From Planococcus sp. MSAK28401 (GTDB lineage Bacteria > Bacillota > Bacilli > Bacillales_A > Planococcaceae): a DNA stretch of 64,000 bases. The stretch's first letter is position 1, and each line of letters starts with the position of its first letter. The notes below the pieces were generated by a model. That model saw nothing but the letters and a program-made list of their open reading frames with translations, did no database searches and had not been told where the DNA came from. The position numbers and the translations under genes are program-made. Below, one piece after another: positions 17,009 to 30,451 of this stretch. Where the stretch lies: positions 2,709,501 to 2,773,500 of the forward strand of contig NZ_JAAMTH010000001.1 of assembly GCF_018283455.1 (NCBI RefSeq), written 5' to 3'.

Positions 17009-17419
17009 TCAACTGTTCACCTGCTCAGTTTCGGGCGGCTGAAAATCGAACTCCGCATTAGAATCCGCTTCCGTCCGTTTGGGGATGAGATCTTCTGTGG
17101 GCTTTCGTTTATCGAGGAAACGTACTTGGTCGCCGATCACTTCCGTTACATAGACGCGGGAGCCATCTTCCTTGTCGTAATGGCGTGATTGAATTCTTCC
17201 CGTAATGGCGACTTGCGAGCCTTTCATGCAGTACTTGGCGACGTTTTGGGCTGTCCGGCCCCAAGTGGAGCAAAGGACATAATCGCTTTCGATTTCACCA
17301 CGCTGATTTCTGAAGTTGCGGGAAATGGCCACGACGAAGGTAGTATGTACACGCCCTTCCCCCAGCACCCGCATCGATGGGTCTTTCGTCAATCGCCCTA
17401 CAATGCCTACTTGATTCAT
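17009..17419 (-). CDS. ssbB: Single-stranded DNA-binding protein (SsbB-like)
   Basis: A 136-residue protein with one OB fold: MNQVGIVGRLTKDPSMRVL, VHTTFVVAISRNFRN, and SDYVLCSTWGRTAQNVAKYC. The tail is short and ends PPETEQVNS, without the acidic DDDIPF tip of the main SsbA, so it resembles the competence-associated SsbB that sits next to ywpF in B. subtilis. The start at 17419 follows GGGGGTGA; longer frames upstream add unrelated sequence. A 47-codon gene follows in the same unit. Role in natural transformation is inferred from synteny. Confidence 0.88.
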   Translation of the reverse strand: MNQVGIVGRLTKDPSMRVLGEGRVHTTFVVAISRNFRNQRGEIESDYVLCSTWGRTAQNVAKYCMKGSQVAITGRIQSRHYDKEDGSRVYVTEVIGDQVRFLDKRKPTEDLIPKRTEADSNAEFDFQPPETEQVNS

Positions 17420-17493
17420 TGATTTCACCCCCTGCCGGCCAGGCCGATTCAGCTGCTGGCTCGTGGCCTGCCTGCTGTCCTGCCGGTAATGAA

Positions 17494-17523
17494 AGCATAC
17501 TAAGACCGCCATTTCCTTGGCAA
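17494..17523 (-). promoter_or_regulatory. Candidate ssbB promoter
   Basis: TTGCCA (17518-17523), 18-base spacer, TATGCT (17494-17499) on the minus strand. In the 329-base divergent gap 17420-17748 the only other signal I see is a TATACT (17714-17719) that could be the -10 box of ywpF, with no clear -35. Confidence 0.35.
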
Positions 17524-17748
17524 TGTGGGAAATCGCGGATTTGAAAGGATTTCGGGCATCATTTGCGGAATTCCGAAAAGGGCAAAAAATTTTTTCGATC
17601 ATTTCGCGGCAGGAACTATAGCATTTCTGGAATGGCAAGCCTATACGCAAAATCGCCATTTTGTTGCAATGCATTTTTTCTATAGACATTCGCCGTGTAT
17701 TTCCCCGCTATGCTATACTGAAACAAAGCTTTATCTGGAGGGAATTTC

Positions 17749-18189
17749 ATGAAAACCTTTAAAATGCTGTCGTTTGCTGTTGTAGATGGAGAACAACTTG
17801 TAGACTACCCGCTCCACGATGGCCTGATTATCAACCAGGAAAATTCCCAGCGTTCATGGGTTCTTGAACTGCTGGTGGACGAAAAGCATGAAGCTGTTTT
17901 TCTCGATATGAAACAAAACGGCAAAGTGTATGATGTCAAAGTCGTCATTTCCTACCCAGGAAATGAACCAGCCACGTTTGAAGTGATCATCCATGCCGTC
18001 AAGCCGATCGGCGGCCATGTCTCTGTGCTGATGAAAGGGACTTTGAAACGGGCGCGCCGCAAATATGCCGAAACTTTATTGTCGGAGCTATTGGAAGACG
18101 GGCTTGAAGGAGAGGAACTGCTCGAGCGTTTTGAAAGCGATATGCGGGAACGGCCCGTATTGCGCAAAGACGAAAGCAAATCCACATAA
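17749..18189 (+). CDS. ywpF: YwpF-like protein
   Basis: A 146-residue soluble protein of the YwpF family, identified by MKTFKMLSFAVVDGE at the start and by position between ssbB and fabZ as in B. subtilis. The N-terminal 100 residues are beta-rich, the C-terminal 45 are helical and acidic (LLSELLEDGLEGEELLERF). Function is unknown. GGAGGG precedes the ATG, and a bidirectional terminator separates it from fabZ, which converges. Confidence 0.85.
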   Translation: MKTFKMLSFAVVDGEQLVDYPLHDGLIINQENSQRSWVLELLVDEKHEAVFLDMKQNGKVYDVKVVISYPGNEPATFEVIIHAVKPIGGHVSVLMKGTLKRARRKYAETLLSELLEDGLEGEELLERFESDMRERPVLRKDESKST

Positions 18190-18239
18190 CAAAACTGCCT
18201 CCCGCGGCCGAAATGGCTGTGGGAGGCAGTTTTGTTTTT
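18189..18239. terminator. Bidirectional terminator between ywpF and fabZ
   Basis: ACAAAACTGCCTCCC / GGGAGGCAGTTTTGT, a perfect 15-base stem with runs of A and T, placed between convergent genes. Confidence 0.9.
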
Positions 18240-18243
18240 CATT

Positions 18244-18681
18244 TTATTTTTCCTGGACTGGGCCAAGCGCGAACAAAATGTCGCATTCACAAGCGATTTC
18301 GCCGTCTACTGTCGCAATGGCATGTCCTTTGCCCATAGAACCGCGCAGACGCGTCAACTCCACTTCCAGGCGCAATTGGTCCCCTGGCGTGACTTGTCGC
18401 TTGAAACGGCAATTATCGATGCCTGTGAAGAAGGCTAGGCGGCCTTTGTTTTCTTCCATTTGAAGAACGGCAGCTGCCCCGACCTGCGCCAGCGCTTCAA
18501 CAATCAAGACGCCCGGCATGACAGGGTAACCCGGAAAATGGCCGTTAAAGAAATCTTCATTAGCGGTGACGTTTTTCAGCCCGACCGCTTTTTTCCCCGC
18601 TTCGATTTCAACGATCCGATCGACCATTAAAAATGGATAACGGTGAGGCAAAATTGCCTGTACTTGTTCTGTCGTCAACAT
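18244..18681 (-). CDS. fabZ: 3-hydroxyacyl-ACP dehydratase
   Basis: A 145-residue hot-dog fold dehydratase of type II fatty acid synthesis; removes water from 3-hydroxyacyl-ACP. Motifs: [13 protein letters not shown] at the N-terminus, the catalytic His in [14 protein letters not shown] and the Glu in [11 protein letters not shown]. The ATG at 18681 is favoured over the one at 18690, since GAAGGGA is nine bases from it and only two from the other. The gene lies downstream of epuA on the same strand. Confidence 0.95.
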   Translation of the reverse strand: MLTTEQVQAILPHRYPFLMVDRIVEIEAGKKAVGLKNVTANEDFFNGHFPGYPVMPGVLIVEALAQVGAAAVLQMEENKGRLAFFTGIDNCRFKRQVTPGDQLRLEVELTRLRGSMGKGHAIATVDGEIACECDILFALGPVQEK

Positions 18682-18739
18682 AAATTCCATTCCCTTCTAC
18701 AACTCTTTCTGCCTGTCTCCAGGCTTTACCGCTTTCTGA

Positions 18740-19003
18740 TCAAGTGACGCCGCGCATGATATCAAAGATATGCTGCCACGTTTCCCATTTAAGGGCATCA
18801 CCTGCATTGCCATCTCCAATGACGCCGTAACCGATCATAGCGCCCAGTGCTGCCATAACGACGAGAAGCGCAATGACCAGAAGGATGCGCAGCCAAATCG
18901 GAAACATGCGGATTTGCACCCAACGTGTTTTTTTTTGTGGTTTGTCGGTTTGCGTGTTCGGTTTATCTGGCTGTGTCGAGCCAGCTTTTCGTGATTGTGC
19001 CAT
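18740..19003 (-). CDS. EpuA-family membrane protein (often labelled RNA polymerase subunit beta)
   Basis: An 87-residue protein with a polar Lys/Gln-rich N-terminus, one membrane span (WLRILLVIALLVVMAALGAM) and the conserved tail GYGVIGDGNAGDALKWETWQ. This is the EpuA family (PF11772). Database entries often call it RNA polymerase beta by mistake; nothing here resembles RpoB. Its place between mbl and fabZ suggests an envelope role, but function is not established. Confidence 0.85.
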   Translation of the reverse strand: MAQSRKAGSTQPDKPNTQTDKPQKKTRWVQIRMFPIWLRILLVIALLVVMAALGAMIGYGVIGDGNAGDALKWETWQHIFDIMRGVT

Positions 19004-19106
19004 CGCTATGTCAACCTTTCCTCTTTAAATGCCCAATGCTATACAAGTTACTTCACTATCTGCCATTATACTAAAAAGCTTGGGCTGTGGAACATAAATT
19101 TAAATT

Positions 19107-20102
19107 TTATCTCTTTGAACGGAAAATATCCTGTTTCGCTTCGAGCATTTTCCCGGTTCCAAGCGCGACGCATTCTTTCGGATGTTCCGCAATGGCGACC
19201 GGAATGCCGAGACGCTCCGACAGAAGCCGGTCCAACCCACCTAGCAAAGCACCCCCGCCAGTCAATACCCCGCCACGGTCGATGATATCCGATGCCAATT
19301 CAGGAGGTGTTTGTTCGAGCACGACGCGGACCCCTTCTGCTACTTGCTCGACCGATCCACGCAAGGCTTCCGTAATCTCCTGCGCCTTCAACGTAATTGT
19401 GCGCGGATAACCCGTCAACATATCCCGTCCGCGTATGTCCATCGTGGCTTGTTGATCGCCGCCGAGCGACCCGAATTCGACTTTCAGTTTCTCGGCTGTC
19501 CGTTCTCCGATCAGCAATTTGTATTTCTTCTTAATGTAATGAAGGATGTCCAAGTCAAAATGATCGCCTGCCACTTTCAAGGTTACGCTTTTGACGATTT
19601 CGCCCATCGACAAAACTGCAATATCGGAAGTTCCACCGCCGATATCGATAACGAGGCTCGCATCCGCCTGATAAATATCCAGCCCAGCCCCGATAGCTGC
19701 GACTTTGGGCTCCACTTCAACATAAACTTTTCTCGCCCCCGCTTTTTCAGCCACTTCGCGGATGGCATTTTGTTCGATGCTTGTGATATTCGCCGGACAG
19801 CAGATGAGGATGCGCGGCTTCATCATAAAGCCTTTCAATTTCAGCACTTGGATAAAATGCTTGAGCATCAATTCCGTAATATCAAAATCATAGATGACGC
19901 CGTCTTTTAAAGGACGAATCACCGCAATGTGCTGTGGTGTGCGGCCCATCATCTTCTGGGCTTCCGTTCCAACGGCAATCAACTCATTGGATTTTTTATC
20001 AACTGCTACTACGGACGGCTCGTTTAAAATGATGCCTTTGCCTTTTACATAGATCAGCACATTGGCTGTTCCAAGATCGATGCCTATATCTTTCGAAAAC
20101 AT
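19107..20102 (-). CDS. mbl: MreB-like actin homologue Mbl
   Basis: A 331-residue bacterial actin guiding lateral wall synthesis. Phosphate-1 loop DIGIDLGTANVLIYVKGKG, phosphate-2 DIGGGTSDIAVLS, and the adenosine motif GGVLTGGGALLGGLDRLL are intact. Sequence and length fit Mbl, not MreB or MreBH, and the neighbours murA and fabZ match the mbl locus of B. subtilis. The N-terminal MFSKDIG is the membrane-contacting segment. Between it and murA are only a terminator and a promoter; spoIIID and its neighbours, found here in B. subtilis, are missing. Confidence 0.95.
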   Translation of the reverse strand: MFSKDIGIDLGTANVLIYVKGKGIILNEPSVVAVDKKSNELIAVGTEAQKMMGRTPQHIAVIRPLKDGVIYDFDITELMLKHFIQVLKLKGFMMKPRILICCPANITSIEQNAIREVAEKAGARKVYVEVEPKVAAIGAGLDIYQADASLVIDIGGGTSDIAVLSMGEIVKSVTLKVAGDHFDLDILHYIKKKYKLLIGERTAEKLKVEFGSLGGDQQATMDIRGRDMLTGYPRTITLKAQEITEALRGSVEQVAEGVRVVLEQTPPELASDIIDRGGVLTGGGALLGGLDRLLSERLGIPVAIAEHPKECVALGTGKMLEAKQDIFRSKR

Positions 20103-20187
20103 TACGCCGTCCCCTTCCCATATTCTGCGATGTTGATTGAATTTTAACTTTCTAACCTTACATATCCATTAGAATTGTCTAGTTAAA

Positions 20188-20217
20188 ATCTTATCATAAT
20201 CCTGCAACGGCTGACAA
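20188..20217 (-). promoter_or_regulatory. Candidate mbl promoter
   Basis: TTGTCA (20212-20217), 18-base spacer, TAAGAT (20188-20193) on the minus strand, about 85 bases before mbl and behind the murA terminator. Confidence 0.5.
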
Positions 20218-20251
20218 AATTCTCCGAAAATACTTTCAGACCGTTTTTCTA

Positions 20252-20290
20252 CGAAAAAAGCCTGCCGCTCAGTTGTGCGGCAGGCTCTTG
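20252..20290 (-). terminator. Terminator of murA
   Basis: AGCCTGCCGC (20259-20268) / GCGGCAGGCT (20277-20286) with an A-run at 20254-20259, a U-run on the minus transcript. Confidence 0.85.
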
Positions 20291-20317
20291 ATCTTATGAA
20301 GTATAAGTCCTGATGAA

Positions 20318-21616
20318 TTAAACCATTTGTTCTTCTTTTACTTCGCTTGTTTCAGTCGATACACGTTCAATGTCGGCACCTAGAGCTTCAAGCTTCAAGT
20401 GGAAATCAACATATCCGCGGTCTAAATGATAAAGTTCGTGTACGCGTGTAATTCCTTCAGCAGCCAGTCCAGCCAAGATCAATGCAGCAGCTGCACGAAG
20501 GTCTGTCGCTGAAACTTGTGCGCCTTGCAATTTAGAAGGGCCTTCCATAATGACTGAACGTCCTTCAATCTTGACGGATGCATTCATACGGCGGAATTCT
20601 TCTACGTGCATAAAGCGGTTTTCGAAAACTGTTTCAGTCAAAATGCCGCTTCCTTGGGCCGTCAACATCAATGACATCATCTGCGATTGCATATCTGTCG
20701 GGAAGCCTGGGTGTGGCATCGTTTTGATGTCGATCGAACGGAGCGGACGTGTCGCACGAATGCGCAAGCCTTCATCCGTTTCTTGGATATCGACTCCCAT
20801 TTCGCCCATTTTCGAAATCAAGGCAGCCATATGTTCCGGAACGGCATTTTCAATGATGACGTCGCCTTCAGTGATGGCAGCTGCCACCATGAATGTTCCG
20901 GCTTCTACACGGTCAGGAATGATCGAGTGATTCGAACCGTGAAGAGTCTCCACGCCTTCGATGCGCATAGTGTCCGTACCTGCGCCTTTGACGTTTCCGC
21001 CCATTTCGTTGATATAATTCGCTAAGTCAACAATTTCCGGCTCTTTCGCTGCGTTTTCGATAATCGTTACCCCGTCTGCAAGCGCTGCAGCTGACATGAT
21101 GTTCTCTGTCGCACCGACACTTGGGAAGTCGAGGTAGATTTTAGCACCGCGCAAACGGCCATCTGTTTTAGCTTCAACAAAACCATTTCCGAACGTGATG
21201 TTCGCTCCCATTGCTTCAAAGCCTTTTAGGTGCTGATCGATTGGACGGGATCCAATCGCGCAACCGCCTGGCAAAGCAACACGGGCAAATCCATTGCGTG
21301 CAAGTACCGGTCCCATGACCAGAATTGATGCGCGCATTTTACGGACATACTCGAACTGTGCTTCACTCGAAAGTTGTGAAGAAGCATCGATGTGCATCTC
21401 GTTTTTTTCTGGGAAATATTCGATGTCGACATTCAAGCTTCTCAATACTTCCTGAATGGTATAAACATCTGCAAGATTAGGTACTTCCGAAATGAAGCTT
21501 TTCCCTTCACTTGCAAGAAGCGCACCTGCCAATACTGGCAGTACCGCATTCTTCGCGCCTTCTACCCGTACTTTCCCTGTTAATTTCTTTCCGCCTTTAA
21601 CGATGATATGATCCAA
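20318..21616 (-). CDS. murAA: UDP-N-acetylglucosamine 1-carboxyvinyltransferase (MurA1)
   Basis: A 432-residue EPSP-synthase-fold enzyme that adds enolpyruvate to UDP-GlcNAc, the first committed step of peptidoglycan synthesis. The active Cys is at about residue 119 in [16 protein letters not shown], so fosfomycin sensitivity is expected; substrate-binding KNAVLPVLA is intact. I place the start at TTG 21616, giving [14 protein letters not shown] as in relatives: GGAGGG lies seven bases before it, and this site is itself made by the in-frame ATGGAGGG at 21631. The ywzB gene lies upstream, with an unusual inverted repeat between. A paralogue is at 45599-46897. Confidence 0.95.
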   Translation of the reverse strand: MDHIIVKGGKKLTGKVRVEGAKNAVLPVLAGALLASEGKSFISEVPNLADVYTIQEVLRSLNVDIEYFPEKNEMHIDASSQLSSEAQFEYVRKMRASILVMGPVLARNGFARVALPGGCAIGSRPIDQHLKGFEAMGANITFGNGFVEAKTDGRLRGAKIYLDFPSVGATENIMSAAALADGVTIIENAAKEPEIVDLANYINEMGGNVKGAGTDTMRIEGVETLHGSNHSIIPDRVEAGTFMVAAAITEGDVIIENAVPEHMAALISKMGEMGVDIQETDEGLRIRATRPLRSIDIKTMPHPGFPTDMQSQMMSLMLTAQGSGILTETVFENRFMHVEEFRRMNASVKIEGRSVIMEGPSKLQGAQVSATDLRAAAALILAGLAAEGITRVHELYHLDRGYVDFHLKLEALGADIERVSTETSEVKEEQMV

Positions 21617-21738
21617 AGCATAACCCTCCATGTGTTTAATAGTCCCTAATTTATACAGCTCTCACGTATATTTTCACATTTAATAATCTCTGTAGTTTAT
21701 GGTAGTAAAAAATGAAAACCTTATCCATAATACCTTGT

Positions 21739-21781
21739 TTTTTGATAAGAAACAAGCATTACAAAGGTTTCTTATCAAAAA
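21739..21781. promoter_or_regulatory. Perfect 15-base inverted repeat upstream of murA
   Basis: TTTTTGATAAGAAAC (21739-21753) and GTTTCTTATCAAAAA (21767-21781) are exact reverse complements around a 13-base spacer. Neither strand has a U-run on the proper side for a terminator. It stands about 120 bases before the murA start and may be an operator or leader hairpin. The rest of the 373-base gap holds a 16-base perfect palindrome (TATTTCCCGGGAAATA, 21909-21924) and the next hairpin. Confidence 0.5.
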
Positions 21782-21934
21782 CTCAATATACCCCATGTTG
21801 TTCGTAAGCATAGGTATTTTTATGTCCGTAGCGAAAAAAGAAATATTACAAATTGATTACAGTTAACTGTTTCCCCACTTCAATAGAATTAAACCCCTAT
21901 ACAGTGAATATTTCCCGGGAAATAGTAAAACATT

Positions 21935-21985
21935 GCCGATTTGCCATAGGAACGGCATATATCCGCATTACCATGGCAAATCGGC
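21935..21985 (-). terminator. Hairpin behind ywzB, probable terminator
   Basis: GCCGATTTGCCAT (21935-21947) and ATGGCAAATCGGC (21973-21985) pair perfectly over 13 bases, directly behind the ywzB stop. Only a short U-rich stretch follows on the minus transcript, so termination may be partial. Confidence 0.5.
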
Positions 21986-21989
21986 CATG

Positions 21990-22223
21990 CTAAAATAGAT
22001 ATGGCAGTTGCCTAGACCATGCCGAAATTTCCAAAAAGAAGTTGGAAACGGCTGTTCCGATGACAATGCTCAAAAATATGTATAAGATTTGCGCCTGCAA
22101 TACATGGTGTTTAGCTATCCATTTATCGAACATCACAGCCCGCAATGCATAAAACGAAACGCCGGTGAAAAAGATATGGCTGATGATTGAAATCAATGCC
22201 TGCTGCCCGATGTATAATTCCAC
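21990..22223 (-). CDS. ywzB: DUF1146 family membrane protein
   Basis: A 77-residue protein with two membrane spans, roughly residues 8-30 and 43-63, joined by a basic loop (FDKWIAKHHVLQAQ). This is the DUF1146 (YwzB) family, which in Bacillus sits between atpC and murAA exactly as here. Function unknown. It lies 166 bases behind the atp terminator and is probably a separate unit. Confidence 0.85.
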   Translation of the reverse strand: MELYIGQQALISIISHIFFTGVSFYALRAVMFDKWIAKHHVLQAQILYIFLSIVIGTAVSNFFLEISAWSRQLPYLF

Positions 22224-22347
22224 TCCACACTCTCCTTTCGTCTCATATCTTATTTGTTGAAACCCCTGCTGTTAGTATAGCTGAAATTATTCCACATGGC
22301 ATAAAAAATCATGAGTTTTTCGTGAAATCCTGCCCATAATCCAATGA

Positions 22348-22386
22348 AAAAACGGACAGAAGCGAAGCGCTTCTGTCCGTCTCTTT
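22348..22386 (-). terminator. Terminator of the ATP synthase operon
   Basis: ACGGACAGAAGC (22352-22363) / GCTTCTGTCCGT (22369-22380) with five-base loop and an A-run on the left, directly after atpC. Confidence 0.88.
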
Positions 22387-22389
22387 TTA

Positions 22390-25430
<3,041 letters not shown>

Positions 25431-25460
25431 TTATTTTTTCTTCCGATCCTGCCAGGGAGC

Positions 25461-26990
<1,530 letters not shown>

Positions 26991-26997
26991 TCATTAA

Positions 26998-27528
26998 TTA
27001 ACCGATCAATTGACGCTGCAGGCGGGCAAGTTTTGTGCTGACGCTGCTGTCGTAGATCCGGTTTCCGATTCGAAGGCGCAATCCACCAATCAATGATGGG
27101 TCGATTACGTTTTCAATCCGTAAAGAATTCTTGCCGATGCTTTTCGCGAAAGCCGTGGAAAGGGATGCTGTTTCTTCTTCCGTCAAAGGACGTGTCGAAT
27201 AAACGGTTGCATCTTCAATTCCCTGCTCATCGTTCGAAAGCTTGATATAGCTTTGAGTCATGTCACTGATTTCATTCATGCGTCTGCGATCACCTAACAT
27301 TTGAAGTGTATTCAAGACGTATGTGTTAACGCCTTGGAATACTTCGTTGATGAGGTTTGTGCGCTTTTCAGATGAAAGTTTCGGTGACACGATCAATTGG
27401 TAAAGTTCAGGAGTCATTTTAAACACTTTACGTACTTCACGTAGATCCTGTTCGATTTCCAAAGTCACATTGTGTTCTTTGGCTACCTGGAATAATGCCG
27501 ATGCGTAGCGCTCAGCGACTTGGCTCAT
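26998..27528 (-). CDS. atpH: F1Fo ATP synthase subunit delta
   Basis: A 176-residue peripheral-stalk subunit (OSCP type). Landmarks are VAERYASALFQVAKE at the start and the C-terminal ENVIDPSLIGGLRLRIGNRI followed by DSSVSTKLARLQRQL. Its ATG overlaps the atpF stop as ATGA, so translation is coupled. Confidence 0.95.
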   Translation of the reverse strand: MSQVAERYASALFQVAKEHNVTLEIEQDLREVRKVFKMTPELYQLIVSPKLSSEKRTNLINEVFQGVNTYVLNTLQMLGDRRRMNEISDMTQSYIKLSNDEQGIEDATVYSTRPLTEEETASLSTAFAKSIGKNSLRIENVIDPSLIGGLRLRIGNRIYDSSVSTKLARLQRQLIG

Positions 27529-28046
27529 TGCACTTCGCCTGCCTTCGCAATCGTTTCGTTAATCAACTGACGGTTGTCTTCCTCAGAGATTTCCTTGTCC
27601 AATACTCTCGTAGCTGCCAACAAGGACAGAGCCACAACTTCTTCACGTACTGCTGCGATCGCTTTTTCGCGCTCATTAGCAATTTCTGCCACTGCGGATT
27701 CTTTCATGCGGGCAGATTCAGCACGCGCTGTCGTAATGATTTCCTCACGAGAAACTTCGCCTTGTTTCTTGGCATTTTCAACGATTTCCTGCGCCTGGTT
27801 GCGGGCATCCTTCAAAAGGTTGCGCTGCTCATCAAGCATTTGCTGTGATTCCTGACGGCTTTTCTCAGCAGTTTCGATCTCACTTGCGATCAGATCTTCA
27901 CGTTGCTGCATAACGCCCATCAATGGACCCCACGCAAATTTCTTCAACAGGGCCATTAGGAGCAAAAAGATGACCAATGTTGCGATGATGTCTCCAATAT
28001 TCAAAAACTCCCCGGTTGCACCGAGTACGAGGTGATCAAAAAACAC
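27525..28046 (-). CDS. atpF: F1Fo ATP synthase subunit b
   Basis: A 173-residue stator subunit with one membrane helix near the start (IIATLVIFLLLMALLKKFAW) and a long charged alpha-helical coiled coil. It begins with GTG at 28046 behind AAGGGAGTGA, and overlaps atpH by four bases. The 238-base gap to atpE contains a hairpin and a shortened dispersed repeat. Confidence 0.95.
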   Translation of the reverse strand: MFFDHLVLGATGEFLNIGDIIATLVIFLLLMALLKKFAWGPLMGVMQQREDLIASEIETAEKSRQESQQMLDEQRNLLKDARNQAQEIVENAKKQGEVSREEIITTARAESARMKESAVAEIANEREKAIAAVREEVVALSLLAATRVLDKEISEEDNRQLINETIAKAGEVQ

Positions 28047-28153
28047 GATTGTTTCACTCCCTTCAAGAGCCTAAAATACTTTTTCTTCTATTATATATAC
28101 TACTTAAAATCGTTAGATGTGCTGTCGAAATCCAAAATGCATCATACAAGCAT

Positions 28154-28190
28154 AAATGGCGAAAAACATGCCGGAGCATTCTCGCCATTT
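28154..28190. other. Hairpin in the atpE-atpF gap
   Basis: AAATGGCGA (28154-28162) pairs with TCGCCATTT (28182-28190). The U-run is on the plus side, so on the atp transcript it is more likely a processing or stability element than a terminator. Confidence 0.5.
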
Positions 28191-28212
28191 AGCTTTTTAA
28201 TCATAAATTGCT

Positions 28213-28283
28213 TTGCCTAGATTCGCTTTTCGCGATGTCTAGACTCCAGTGCCTAGCTCTGACAGGCACTTTCGCTTTTCTTT
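28213..28283. repeat. Shortened CATAAG-type element behind atpE
   Basis: Carries the element's two ends (GCGATGTCTAGACTCCAGTG and GCACTTTCGCTTTTCTT) but lacks the whole central palindrome. It ends a base or two before the atpE stop codon (28285-28287), the same position the full copy takes behind atpG. Confidence 0.65.
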
Positions 28284-28284
28284 A

Positions 28285-28512
<228 letters not shown>

Positions 28513-28555
28513 TCAGGATAATTGTTTTTTTGTTTTGCCCGAAGGCAGTTTATAC

Positions 28556-29666
<1,111 letters not shown>

Positions 29667-29669
29667 TTT

Positions 29670-29891
29670 TCACATGTCTCCTGATTCGAATTTTCGGACG
29701 GTCTGAAGCATCGCCCAAACCCCGGCACTAAGGCCGACGAGCAAGCAGATGATCAAAAAGAGCGGGGCGGTTCCGAATTGCTCATCAAGCCACATCCCTG
29801 TAAAGACTCCGATTAGTACGGACCCGACAAGTTGTGAGAGAATGACGGAATAAATCGCCATTGCTTGTAAGGGACTTTTTTTCGGGTGCAT
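29670..29891 (-). CDS. AtpZ/AtpI family protein
   Basis: A 73-residue protein with two spans (AIYSVILSQLVGSVLIGVF and LFLIICLLVGLSAGVWAML) of the ATPase gene 1 family, linked in alkaliphilic Bacillus to magnesium supply and c-ring assembly. I use the ATG at 29891 because GAGGGG stands just before it; the in-frame ATG at 29912 has no binding site. It is the first gene of the atp operon. Confidence 0.82.
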   Translation of the reverse strand: MHPKKSPLQAMAIYSVILSQLVGSVLIGVFTGMWLDEQFGTAPLFLIICLLVGLSAGVWAMLQTVRKFESGDM

Positions 29892-30011
29892 GATAAACCC
29901 CTCGAAATTCATAATGATTTGACATTCACGCTCATAAAAAAGAGCAGTCGCATCTGGCTTTCAATAGCACATCCATTATGTATGAAAACCCTCTCATGCA
30001 GACCCTTTGTA

Positions 30012-30040
30012 AGCATACAATAGGGGCAAAATCATGTCAA
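30012..30040 (-). promoter_or_regulatory. ATP synthase operon promoter
   Basis: Perfect TTGACA (30035-30040), 17-base spacer, TATGCT (30012-30017) on the minus strand, about 115 bases before the first atp gene. Confidence 0.7.
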
Positions 30041-30111
30041 TTACATGTAGTGAAAAACTTCACAAGCCATATTCCACCGACATATGATTGACAAATTTGT
30101 TACAAGAAATG

Positions 30112-30350
30112 TGTAGGCAGCCGTTTAGACCCGACAAGCACAAGACGATTTGCTGACGCGGCGCCTTTTGCCGCATAAGCAAAGTGGCTTGTGACCTCGA
30201 GGGTCTGGCTGCCGGAGCTAGACACCAAGAAAAGCGAGAGTGGCCGTTCTGGCTCGACAGGCGCAAGGCAGATTCCCGAAGCGGCGCCTTTTGCCGCACA
30301 GGGAAGTTGACTTGCGACCCGAGAGCCAGGCCGCTCGAGCTAGACACAAA
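30112..30350. repeat. Two adjacent CATAAG-type elements between mnaA and atp
   Basis: Copy 1: CACAAG (30139-30144) / CTTGTG (30188-30193), inner TTTGC/GCAAA. Copy 2: CGCAAG (30262-30267) / CTTGCG (30311-30316), inner TTCCC/GGGAA. Both have GCGGC GCCTTTT GCCGC at the tip and AAGAAAAGCGAGAG-like spacers. Orientation is opposite to the copies in the atp operon. Confidence 0.75.
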
Positions 30351-30368
30351 GAAATGTGTAGGCAGCCG

Positions 30369-30441
30369 AGTGGAGGCTAAGCTAAGAACGCGACGTCCTG
30401 TCGCAACGCTTAGCTGACCTACATCCTGCGAGCCCTCCACT
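30369..30441. repeat. Family B hairpin element behind mnaA
   Basis: Nested stems: AGTGGAGG (30369-30376) / CCTCCACT (30434-30441), AGCTAAG (30380-30386) / CTTAGCT (30409-30415), and GCGAC/GTCGC at the tip. It lies ten bases behind the mnaA stop. With the previous entry and the atp promoter it explains the 560-base gap; an open frame across it is made of repeat sequence. Confidence 0.7.
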
Positions 30442-30451
30442 CCCCTCCTCC

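Noticed and set aside
17420..17748. ComK box upstream of ssbB
   Set aside because: One half-site-like AAAAT-CGCCA-TTTT is present near 17650, but no second half at proper spacing.
30060..30440. 126-codon minus-strand frame between atp and mnaA
   Set aside because: It consists entirely of dispersed repeat sequence and shares its peptide (GQLSVAT) with a frame in the repeat at 5533-5625.
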